Source: Chloroflexota bacterium
GTDB taxonomy: Bacteria > Chloroflexota > Anaerolineae > UBA4142 > SHND01
NCBI GenBank assembly: GCA_016209205.1
Contig: JACQWQ010000163.1
Coordinates: forward strand, 1 to 33,259
DNA: 33,259 nt
Direction: 5' to 3'
In this document: one piece after another, positions 14,956 to 21,907 of the stretch
Numbering within the stretch: the stretch's first letter is position 1
Layout: each line of letters begins with the position of its first letter
Program-made: the position numbers and the translations under genes
The notes under the pieces: model-generated
Told to the model about the DNA's origin: nothing
Seen by the model: only the letters and a program-made list of their open reading frames with translations
The model's database searches: none

Positions 14956-16211
14956 TGTCGTACCAACGACGCGTACAACGCTCTCACTTTCGCATACTGT
15001 TCTTCCCACGTCATTTCGTGCAAGACTTTCGTGTTTCCGTTTTTGCCCATGCGTTCTGCCAGCGCGCGATTGCCTACAAGTTCGAGCAGGCGCGCGGCGA
15101 TGGCGTCCACGTCTCCGAATTTTACCAGAAATCCGTTTTGTCCGTCGTCAATCACGTCGGGCACGCCGCCTGCCCACGCGCCGATGACGGGTTTGTTGTA
15201 CAGCCACGCCTCGAGATAGACAATGCCGAACGAATCGGTGCGCGATGGCATTGCCAGTATATCGGTTGCGGCGAGTAAATCGCGTTTTTCTTGCGCGTTG
15301 ATGAACCCAAGACGGCGCACGCGTTTTTTTATCTCGTCGGGCAGGCGGACGAAGTAATTTTCAAAGTCCGATAGATGCGAACCTGCCAGGATCAAAACGG
15401 CGTCGCGCGTTTGCCACACCTTCTGCATCGCTTGAATCAAGTGCATTGTGCCCTTATCGTACGCAGCGGTGCCGATGTACGTCACAATCGGCGCGTGTAG
15501 ATTGTGCGCCTGCCGGAAGCGCATTCCGTCGCCGCCGAGAATGTCGTTCGGTTCGACGCCCGCGCCGATGCGATGAATTTTTTCGCGCGGTATGCCGCGT
15601 TCCAGCAAGGCGTTGCCTTCGCGTTCCGTCATGACAATCACGGCGTCCGCGCGTTCAAGGATTGCCAGTTGATGCGGCAGTGTATAAAAGCGCACGACCT
15701 TCGGGTCATCGCTCTCGCCGAGATGCAGGAACGGCGTAATGACGAACGGGATTTTTTTGCGCCGCGCAAACCGGTACGCCGCGACGACGGAGGAATCGAG
15801 CGAAATGTTGGCGGTGTGGACGAGATCGAAATGTTCGGATGTGGTCGCGAGTGCGTCGTCCAACGCGGGGACGTACGGCACAAAACGCGCTAGCGAAAAC
15901 AAAAGCGGCAGCGTGTGGAATGGCAGCGCGGCAAGGATGGACATGCTGCGTTTGAGGGCCGGAAACGCGAGGGCTGAAAACGGCAAGTATTCAATCGGAA
16001 AGCGTTGAATATACACGCGGTCGCGCGTTTCATTCTGCAATTCGACCGCGCGTTTGTCCGCCCGCCAAAAGCGTTCGAGGTCCCACGCGTCGGTGGTGTA
16101 CACGGTGACGCTTTCGCCATCGCGCGCGAGGCGCTTGCCAATTTGCTCAAACACCTGTTCCGCGCCGCCGATGTACGGATAGTAGCGTTGGATGACGTGA
16201 AGGACCTTCAT
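14928..16211 (-). CDS. GT4 glycosyltransferase
   Basis: A 427-residue enzyme of clear GT4 type. N-terminal RYYPYIGGAEQVFEQIGKRL at 9-28, typical of acceptor-side loops; donor domain YIGTAAYDKGTMHLIQA at 245-261; donor site SRTDSFGIVYLEAWLYNKPVIG at 323-344, with Asp326 in place of the first Glu of E-x7-E and Glu334 as the second; then WAGGVPDVIDDGQNGFLV at 346-363. It is likely a mannosyl-, glucosyl- or similar transferase, but the sugar cannot be told. It does not have the long coiled-coil tail of its neighbours. The last residues RHAWNVMRET and the TGA stop are written by the TCACGTT-type repeats, so the natural C-terminus has been changed. Flanked on both sides by heptamer arrays. Confidence 0.92.
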   Translation of the reverse strand: MKVLHVIQRYYPYIGGAEQVFEQIGKRLARDGESVTVYTTDAWDLERFWRADKRAVELQNETRDRVYIQRFPIEYLPFSALAFPALKRSMSILAALPFHTLPLLFSLARFVPYVPALDDALATTSEHFDLVHTANISLDSSVVAAYRFARRKKIPFVITPFLHLGESDDPKVVRFYTLPHQLAILERADAVIVMTEREGNALLERGIPREKIHRIGAGVEPNDILGGDGMRFRQAHNLHAPIVTYIGTAAYDKGTMHLIQAMQKVWQTRDAVLILAGSHLSDFENYFVRLPDEIKKRVRRLGFINAQEKRDLLAATDILAMPSRTDSFGIVYLEAWLYNKPVIGAWAGGVPDVIDDGQNGFLVKFGDVDAIAARLLELVGNRALAERMGKNGNTKVLHEMTWEEQYAKVRALYASLVRHAWNVMRET

Positions 16212-16212
16212 G

Positions 16213-16247
16213 GAATTTGAGATTTTAGATTTCTGATTTCAGATTTA
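16213..16247. repeat. Heptamer array filling an intercistronic gap
   Basis: Five heptamers in one register: GAATTTG, AGATTTT, AGATTTC, TGATTTC, AGATTTA. The upstream gene's TAA stop is at 16245-16247 inside the last unit, and the downstream ATG (16211) begins one base beyond the other end. Confidence 0.8.
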
Positions 16248-17612
16248 GCGCGAAAGCAACAAGCGCTTTACTTTGTTGGCGATGCTTGATTGTGCGAGCG
16301 CGTTTTCTAAATCGTGAATGTGCGCTTCGCGGTCTTGGACGATGAGCTCGAGATGCCGCGCGAATGCTCGCCAGCGGTCGAGTTCGCTGTGCGCGTTGGG
16401 CATTGCCCCGCGCGGGGGGGGGGGGGGGCGTAAGGTGGGGTTCAAGTTTTGAATTGCGTCTATCAATGCATCAGTACGCTTCATCCAGGTTTGCGCATTC
16501 AAATATGCGTCGAGCGGCGTACGGTCAAGCGGTTCACGCGCCGCGCGTTCGATGTGCTGCAAAAATTCCTCTGCGTCACGCGCGAGATAAACGTGCGGCA
16601 TGTCGGCGAGTTGTTCGAGGTGCGTGGCGACGACGGGTTTATAGCACGCGAGATATTCATATACCTTGAGCGGGTCCCGCGCGAGATTGAACGGCGTCAC
16701 CGGCGTCGGCAGGATGCACACGTCAAACGATTGCGCGTACCGCGCCAATACCTCGCGCGCAACGCTCGGATGAAAATGCACGTTCGGCGCGGCGAGCTGT
16801 TTTGCGAGCGACGGGCGCGCAGGATCGAGATCGTACGCGCCGATAAAATGCCACTGCCACGCCGGACGCGCGCGCGTAATCGTTTGCAGCAGCGGCACGT
16901 CGAGATTGTATTCCCACATCGTGCCCCAAAAACCGATGGTGAGCTCGCCGCGCGCCAATGTGTAGGGAACGCTCGCCGCAGCGCTCCTGCTCGCCGCAGC
17001 GTTCCCGTCCACGAAGGAACGCAACGGCGTGCGTTCCGTACCGGATGGCGGCGCACGAAACGGCGTCAGGTCAACCCCGTCACGGATCATCACCGCATTT
17101 TTGTGCGCGCGAAATTTTTCGGTCAGACGCGGCGAGAGTGTGACAATCAAATCCGAATATTGCGCGAGGTATTGTTCGGCGAGATCGTCGTAGCAGTACG
17201 AACCGAGCGCGCGCATTTCGGAAATGTCGTCGAGCACATCATAGACGAGCGCGTACCCGCGCGCGGCGAGTGGCGGCAGCAGTTCCAGCGCGGGACGAAA
17301 CGGCGCGGAACAAATCACGATGCCGCGTTCGTCGTGCCCTGTAGAGACGTTTCGCTGAAACGTCTCCCCGACATCGGCAGGTGACGTGTAATCAAATCCG
17401 TACCACGCACGCACAATGTTTAATTCGTCCCAGCCGAGCGCGTCAAGCGTCAGCACGCGCGGGTTCGAACCTGACACGGGCGCGCGGCTTTTTTCAATTT
17501 CGAGATACGTGACCGTGTGCCCGCGCCGCGCGAATTCCTGCGCGAATTGGACCGGGCGATGCGCCCCGCCGGAATTATCAAATGAAATCGGGCTGATAAA
17601 AACGATATTCAT
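16245..17612 (-). CDS. GT-B glycosyltransferase (TuaH-like group) with two repeat insertions and coiled-coil tail
   Basis: A 455-residue paralogue of the genes at 13508 and 17753. N-terminal FDNSGGAHRPVQFAQEFARR at 11-30; DVLDDISEMRALG at 125-137; donor domain LTIGFWGT at 224-231, HFIGAYDLDP at 255-264, FDVCILPTP at 296-304, DPLKVYEYLA at 313-322. Two stretches look inserted when compared with the paralogues: about 78-93 (VGETFQRNVSTG, palindrome 17344-17366) and about 188-217 (GTERTPLRSFVDGNAAAS..., repeats 16965-17037). A G15 tract encodes PPPPP at 396-400 before the C-terminal coiled coil that ends IANKVKRLLLSR. Frame is kept in all cases. A cytoplasmic sugar transferase; donor unknown. 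Preceded by a very AT-rich spacer. Confidence 0.85.
   Translation of the reverse strand: MNIVFISPISFDNSGGAHRPVQFAQEFARRGHTVTYLEIEKSRAPVSGSNPRVLTLDALGWDELNIVRAWYGFDYTSPADVGETFQRNVSTGHDERGIVICSAPFRPALELLPPLAARGYALVYDVLDDISEMRALGSYCYDDLAEQYLAQYSDLIVTLSPRLTEKFRAHKNAVMIRDGVDLTPFRAPPSGTERTPLRSFVDGNAAASRSAAASVPYTLARGELTIGFWGTMWEYNLDVPLLQTITRARPAWQWHFIGAYDLDPARPSLAKQLAAPNVHFHPSVAREVLARYAQSFDVCILPTPVTPFNLARDPLKVYEYLACYKPVVATHLEQLADMPHVYLARDAEEFLQHIERAAREPLDRTPLDAYLNAQTWMKRTDALIDAIQNLNPTLRPPPPPRGAMPNAHSELDRWRAFARHLELIVQDREAHIHDLENALAQSSIANKVKRLLLSR
16414..16428. repeat. Homopolymer tract of 15 G inside a coding region
   Basis: Fifteen G on the plus strand (C on the coding strand) within the glycosyltransferase at 16245-17612, encoding a Pro run before the tail. 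A change of one base would truncate or alter the C-terminal coiled coil. Its length also makes it a likely site of sequencing error. Confidence 0.9.
16965..17037. repeat. Palindromic and direct repeats translated in frame
   Basis: GGGAACGC (16965-16972) and GCGTTCCC (16999-17006) are inverted. GCTCGCCGCAGCG occurs twice (16971-16983, 16989-17001). A second hairpin follows: GGAACGCA-ACGGCG-TGCGTTCC (17016-17037), with the same loop as the one at 4221-4254. It encodes about 28 residues of a glycosyltransferase without breaking the frame. Confidence 0.8.
17344..17366. repeat. Perfect 10-bp-stem hairpin translated in frame
   Basis: GAGACGTTTC-GCT-GAAACGTCTC lies inside the glycosyltransferase gene at 16245-17612 and encodes GETFQRNV. 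From memory, very similar hairpins occur dispersed in other bacterial genomes; here it interrupts a region that aligns without it in the paralogues. Confidence 0.8.
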
Positions 17613-17752
17613 AGCGAATTATAGAGTAAAAGATTGAATAAGATAGCAAAAGATAAAATTATATTGCAAAGCCGAGTTTTGCACACCAGAAGAAAAAGAG
17701 TAAACGATTGTATCGTAGTGAATTATAGATAAATAGACGCATTCATCGTGTA
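17613..17752 (-). promoter_or_regulatory. AT-rich intergenic spacer, possible promoter
   Basis: 140 bp, strikingly AT-rich compared with the GC-rich genes on both sides. On the minus strand a TATAAT (17618-17623) lies 5 nt before the ATG at 17612, which would give a leaderless message if used; a second CTATAATTC copy lies near 17720-17729. No good -35 box at normal spacing is seen. It may be the promoter of a sub-operon starting with the glycosyltransferase at 17612. Confidence 0.35.
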
Positions 17753-19114
17753 TTACTTTGAAATTAGTGTTTTTAGCCACCAAAATGGATTAATGGATTC
17801 CAACCGTTGAATATGCTTTTGTTTTGCGCACGCGTCGCTTTCCAATGCCGCAATCACGCGCGTGCGTTCCTCCAGGAGCTGTTCCGTCGCCGCGAGATAG
17901 TGGCTGACGTTTGTCGCGATTTTGTCCTTGCCATACCAACGGCGCACGTCAGGCGCGGCAAGTGGGGCGCTGCGTCGCGGCGCGGCCTCGAGTGCCGCGA
18001 GGAGCTGCTGCCACCGCTCATCCCACGTGCTGTTTGCCAAGAATGCGTCCACTGCCGCGCGGTCAACCGGAATGCCCAACGCCCGCTCGATCTGTGCGAG
18101 AAACGCATTCGGCGAATCTGCCCGATAGACGTACGGTACATCCGCGAGCTGCGGCGTGTGCGCGGCGACGATGGGTTTATAGCCGGTCAGATATTCATAG
18201 ACCTTGAGCGGTCCGCGCGCCGCATTGAACGCGTGCGCGGGATAGGGCGCGAGCGCGACGTCGAACCAGGCAAGGTAGGCGGCAAGCACAGCATGTGGTT
18301 TCGGTCCGAGCAGATGAATGTTGGGCACAACGCGCAATGCCGCGCCGACCGGTGGGCGCGCCATGTCCGCATCCACCGGTCCGATTAAAATGATGGACCA
18401 GTCCGGGTGCGCTTGCGCAAGGTGGGTCAATAACGCCGTGTCCACGTTGAAATCGTTGATGTGCCCCCAAAAGCCCAGTGTGCGCGTCCCGCGCGTCAAG
18501 TCCGCCGGAAGGGGGGGGGCAGGGGGGGGGATAGAAAAGGCGTCGGGGTCGTACCCTTGCGGCAAAAAGTGAATCGGCGCGTGCGGCGCGCGGGCGCGCA
18601 ATTTATCGCACAGCACTGTGGACACGACAGTCGTCAATTCGCACGTTTCCAGTAGAAACATTTCGGCGTCGGTGTTCTCAAATTCATAGCCCAGCGCCGC
18701 CAACGCTTCGAAATCGTCAAGACAATCGTACACGATGCGATAGCCGCGCTGTTGCAAAATCGCAAGTACGGCGACAAAGGGAATGAATGGATCGGCGACG
18801 ATGGCGACACGGATTTGCGGCGTGCGCGTTTCAAATGTCTCCAGCGCGCGTGTGAACGCGTCTTGCCACGCTTGCCAATTTTCAGGATCAAGCCCGTGCC
18901 ACGCGCGGCGCAGCGCGCGTTCCGAAAACCCTAACGCGGCGAGGGAATATAACGTGAGGTTGGGATGCGTAAAAGGCGCGCAGCTCGCCACGGCTTCGAC
19001 GAATAACACGCGGTCGCCGCGTCGTAACGCTGCGCGTGCCCATTGCGCGCGGCGGCGCACCGAGCCGAGATCGGCGTCGCCTAACGTCGAAGTGGAAAGA
19101 ATGACAAGTTCCAT
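17753..19114 (-). CDS. GT-B glycosyltransferase (TuaH-like group) with coiled-coil tail
   Basis: A 453-residue paralogue of the genes at 13508 and 16245. Shared elements: YDCLDDFEALAALGYE at 129-144; donor domain RTLGFWGHINDFNVD at 211-225, IILIGPVD at 241-248, PNIHLLGPKPHAVL at 264-277, FDVALAPYP at 284-292, GPLKVYEYLTGYKP at 301-314. The N-terminal GGAH loop of the other two is replaced by LGDADLGSVRRRAQW. The linker SIPPPAPPLPADL at 194-206 is encoded by two G9 tracts (18511-18530). The last 60 residues form a coiled coil that ends with NPFWWLKTLISK. It follows the gene at 19121 after 6 nt, so they are co-transcribed. A cytoplasmic transferase of unknown sugar. Confidence 0.85.
   Translation of the reverse strand: MELVILSTSTLGDADLGSVRRRAQWARAALRRGDRVLFVEAVASCAPFTHPNLTLYSLAALGFSERALRRAWHGLDPENWQAWQDAFTRALETFETRTPQIRVAIVADPFIPFVAVLAILQQRGYRIVYDCLDDFEALAALGYEFENTDAEMFLLETCELTTVVSTVLCDKLRARAPHAPIHFLPQGYDPDAFSIPPPAPPLPADLTRGTRTLGFWGHINDFNVDTALLTHLAQAHPDWSIILIGPVDADMARPPVGAALRVVPNIHLLGPKPHAVLAAYLAWFDVALAPYPAHAFNAARGPLKVYEYLTGYKPIVAAHTPQLADVPYVYRADSPNAFLAQIERALGIPVDRAAVDAFLANSTWDERWQQLLAALEAAPRRSAPLAAPDVRRWYGKDKIATNVSHYLAATEQLLEERTRVIAALESDACAKQKHIQRLESINPFWWLKTLISK
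18511..18530. repeat. Paired G9 homopolymer tracts inside a coding region
   Basis: G9-CA-G9 on the plus strand, encoding a Pro-rich linker just before the donor domain of the glycosyltransferase at 17753-19114. Slippage in either tract would truncate the enzyme before its donor site. Confidence 0.9.
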
Positions 19115-19120
19115 GCTGGC

Positions 19121-20386
19121 TCAAAACGCGCGGCGTAAACCTTCCAACCGGCGCAGCACGCGCATTACGCGTCCGTTTGCCAAACGCTGCGCGTACGCTG
19201 CGCTTGCCGTTTTATCTTGCCACAAGCGTTCGATATATTTGTTTTGCAGGGGCAGCAAGCGCGCGTGCAGCTCGACGAGCGTTTCAATGTCCGCCGCCGG
19301 ATCGTACGCATTGACGCGCGACGCGGACAGCTCGGCGTACGCGGCGCAGCTTTCTTGCGCGGCGCGCGCCCAGGTGTAATTTTGCAAAATCAACTCGCGC
19401 GCCCGGGCGCGCGGCGCGTCGTACGCGGCGAGCACCGCGTCACGCATTGCGCGGCGGTCGCCGGGGTCGCAGTGCCACGCATACTCACCAAGATACTCGC
19501 GCGCGGATGATTCGGTGGTCATGACCAGATTGCACCCGGCGATGCCCGCTTCGAGCGCCGCCAAGCCGACGGTTTCGCCCCACGTCACCAACGCGTGCAC
19601 GCGCCCTGCCGCGCCCGCATCGGCGATTTGCGACGCGTCGAATCCCGACAAGAACAGAGTATTCGGTCCTGCAATTTTTTTGCACGCGGCGAGATATTCC
19701 GGCGAAGTGGTGCCGCCAATGAGCACGATAGGCAGCTGGTCCTGCGCGAGCGCGCGCAACAGCGAAAACTGATTTTTGCGCGGGTCAATGCGCCCGACAC
19801 ACAATACAAAATCGCGCACGCCGTATTTTTGCACAAAGCGTTCGGCAGAGCCATTGGCGTACGTCGGGTCTACGCCATTGTGCACCACGCGGATAGCATC
19901 GGGCGACACGCCAAAATCGCGGACGAGTTGCGCGCCTTCCATTTCGGATTGCGGCAAAAGCAAATCCGCGCTGCGATACACCAGACGCAGCGTGGTCTTT
20001 TCGATTTGCGCCTGAAGCGCATTGCTTTCCTCGACCAACGCACGCGTTTCCGCGTCCACGTTCGCAGGGTCGGCAATTTCCGGCGCCCATTCGCGCACGA
20101 GCGCGCGCCCTTCACGTTCGAAACGGTCGAGGTTCCAATAAATCGGCGTGACCACCACCGCTTTTCGCGCGCGGCGTGCATGCCACAAGCCGCGCAGCGC
20201 AGCGCCGGTATCGGGCAGACAATAAATGTGAGCCAGCGCGTAGGGCGACAGGTCGCGCCCGTCGAACGCTTCCACGTCCGCCGTGATGCCCAAGGGCTTG
20301 AGCGCTTCCACCGTGCTCAAGAGTTGGGCAGTCAGTCCACTCGCGCCGACCTTGGGGCTGTAGCGGCGTTGGATGAAAATGTGCAT
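19121..20386 (-). CDS. GT4 glycosyltransferase with helical tail
   Basis: A 421-residue enzyme. The start at 20386 (MHIFIQRRYSPKVG) is chosen by similarity to the paralogue upstream; the open frame to 20638 lies over that gene. Motifs: VVVTPIYWNLDRF at 77-89, LLLPQSEMEGAQL at 142-154, VVHNGVD at 167-173, CVGRIDPRKNQFSLLRAL at 196-213, and E-x7-E Glu271/Glu279 in ETVGLAALEAGIAGCNLVMT. The residue numbers of the E-x7-E pair are identical in the paralogue at 20391-21689, supporting both starts. The last 55 residues are helical and basic, ending VLRRLEGLRRAF. It follows the paralogue after 4 nt. A cytoplasmic sugar transferase; donor unknown. Confidence 0.9.
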   Translation of the reverse strand: MHIFIQRRYSPKVGASGLTAQLLSTVEALKPLGITADVEAFDGRDLSPYALAHIYCLPDTGAALRGLWHARRARKAVVVTPIYWNLDRFEREGRALVREWAPEIADPANVDAETRALVEESNALQAQIEKTTLRLVYRSADLLLPQSEMEGAQLVRDFGVSPDAIRVVHNGVDPTYANGSAERFVQKYGVRDFVLCVGRIDPRKNQFSLLRALAQDQLPIVLIGGTTSPEYLAACKKIAGPNTLFLSGFDASQIADAGAAGRVHALVTWGETVGLAALEAGIAGCNLVMTTESSAREYLGEYAWHCDPGDRRAMRDAVLAAYDAPRARARELILQNYTWARAAQESCAAYAELSASRVNAYDPAADIETLVELHARLLPLQNKYIERLWQDKTASAAYAQRLANGRVMRVLRRLEGLRRAF

Positions 20387-20390
20387 GACT

Positions 20391-21689
20391 CTAGTTCGTA
20401 TTTCGCTTGACCCATTGGCGCACCCAACGCGCGGCGGGATGATTTCGCCAACCGTTCTTTGTCGCGGCGATGCGTTCAAGTTCGCGTATCCATGCTTGTT
20501 GCTCGTGCGTTTGACGTTCCAAGGCGACCACGTCAGACATTTTGAGGGCGCGCAATTCACACAATAATTTGGATAACGTGACCATTTCGTTCGTGCAAGC
20601 TGTTTGCGAGGCGGCTTGTTCGCGCGACGCTTGCGCATACACCTGCACCAAAATGTCCGCCGCCGCGTCCCACGTAAAACGTTCGCGCACGCGCGCGGCG
20701 AGCGCGGGTTGACGCGGCGCGTTCAGCGCGGCGCATAGCGCGGCATGAATGGAGCTTTCATCGGCGGGATCGCACGTAAAACACGCGTCGCCGAAATATT
20801 CGCGCCCCGGACCGTTTTGCGTCATCACCACGTTGCAGCCCGCCAGCGCGGCTTCTAACGCCGCCATGCCTTGTTCTTCCCACCAACTCGCCATGATGTG
20901 CACGCGAGCTGCCGCGCCCGCATCGGCAACGTCCGCCGGGGAAAGCGGTCCCAAAAAATAAACATGCGCTCCGGCAATTGCGCGACACATTTCCAAATAC
21001 GCCGGATTGGGCGCGCGTCCGACGAGAACGAGCGGGACCGGTTCTCGATTCCACGCGCGAATAAGCCCGATGGTGTTTTTGCGTTCGTCCACACGCGCGA
21101 CGCACAAAACAAAATCGCGCGCGGGGATGTGGTGCGCTTGCAAAAAGCGTTCTGCGTTGCCCTGCGCGAACGACGCAGCCACGCCATTAAAGGTCACCGC
21201 CAATTGCTCTGGACGCGCGCCAAAATCGGTGCGCAAAATTTCCCGTTCCATTTCCGAAAGCGCCAGCACGCGTGACGCCAGCTGAATCACAAAGCGATGC
21301 GCGCCGGTATAAATCGCTTCTTCGACCTGGATCAGTCGCAGAATGCGCGCTTGTTCGTCGGCAGCGAGCGCGGCGAGTGAGTGTTCGGGACGGTGCGGCG
21401 CGGGATGTAAACGCGCGTCAATCCATTGGTCGTGCCGCCAGTAAATCGGCGTGGTCACGATGGGTTTGTGTTGGCGCTGTGCGTTGAGCGCAAAGGGAAT
21501 CGCGCTGTACGGATCGCCGAGACTGTACAAATGCACCACGTCGTACGGCGTCAAATCGAGCGTCGCATCGGTGGAAATGCCGCCGCGCACGCCGCGCGGT
21601 TCGAGCGCGCGCAGCGTTTCTCGCAGCGCGATGAAATCGCCGCCCTTTTGCTGCGGCGCGCGGCGGCGCGGGTAAAAGAGCACGTTCAC
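20391..21689 (-). CDS. GT4 glycosyltransferase with coiled-coil tail
   Basis: A 432-residue paralogue of the preceding entry, giving a tandem pair. Motifs: VHLYSLGDPYSAIPFAL at 52-68, VTTPIYWRHDQW at 78-89, VLALSEMEREIL at 141-152, FNGVA at 167-171, CVARVDERKNTIGLIRAW at 196-213, and E-x7-E Glu271/Glu279 in EEQGMAALEAALAGCNVVMT. The tail from about residue 365 is a predicted coiled coil (LSKLLCELRALKMSDVVALE...) ending ARWVRQWVKRNTN. The start overlaps the small coiled-coil gene by 4 nt (ATGA). A cytoplasmic sugar transferase; substrate unknown. Confidence 0.9.
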   Translation of the reverse strand: MNVLFYPRRRAPQQKGGDFIALRETLRALEPRGVRGGISTDATLDLTPYDVVHLYSLGDPYSAIPFALNAQRQHKPIVTTPIYWRHDQWIDARLHPAPHRPEHSLAALAADEQARILRLIQVEEAIYTGAHRFVIQLASRVLALSEMEREILRTDFGARPEQLAVTFNGVAASFAQGNAERFLQAHHIPARDFVLCVARVDERKNTIGLIRAWNREPVPLVLVGRAPNPAYLEMCRAIAGAHVYFLGPLSPADVADAGAAARVHIMASWWEEQGMAALEAALAGCNVVMTQNGPGREYFGDACFTCDPADESSIHAALCAALNAPRQPALAARVRERFTWDAAADILVQVYAQASREQAASQTACTNEMVTLSKLLCELRALKMSDVVALERQTHEQQAWIRELERIAATKNGWRNHPAARWVRQWVKRNTN

Positions 21690-21907
21690 GCGGCGCGCGC
21701 CCCCGTTTTGATTTGCGCCTCAAGGGCGCGGGCGCGTTCGGCATTTTCGCGCAATGCGGCGATCAATGCCGCGAGATAATCTTCCTGCTGCATCGCGTTC
21801 TCACACAGCATCACCAACGCGCGTTCCAATTCGGCGCGGGAGGCCAGTTCCGAATTTTGCACTTGAGCACAGAGGCGTGCGAGTTCGTCGGCTGTAGAGT
21901 TAGTCAT
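21686..21907 (-). CDS. 73-residue coiled-coil protein
   Basis: A small, acidic, wholly helical protein (for example SRAELERALVMLCENAMQQE and LIAALRENAERARALEAQIK). It has no signal peptide or known enzyme motif. It is locked between two genes: the start overlaps the end of the GT2 gene by 8 nt and the stop overlaps the start of the GT4 gene by 4 nt, so tight translational coupling is likely. Neighbouring enzymes end in coiled-coil tails, so a docking or spacer role is plausible but unproven. It could instead be a split-off tail of an ancestral enzyme. Confidence 0.6.
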   Translation of the reverse strand: MTNSTADELARLCAQVQNSELASRAELERALVMLCENAMQQEDYLAALIAALRENAERARALEAQIKTGARAA

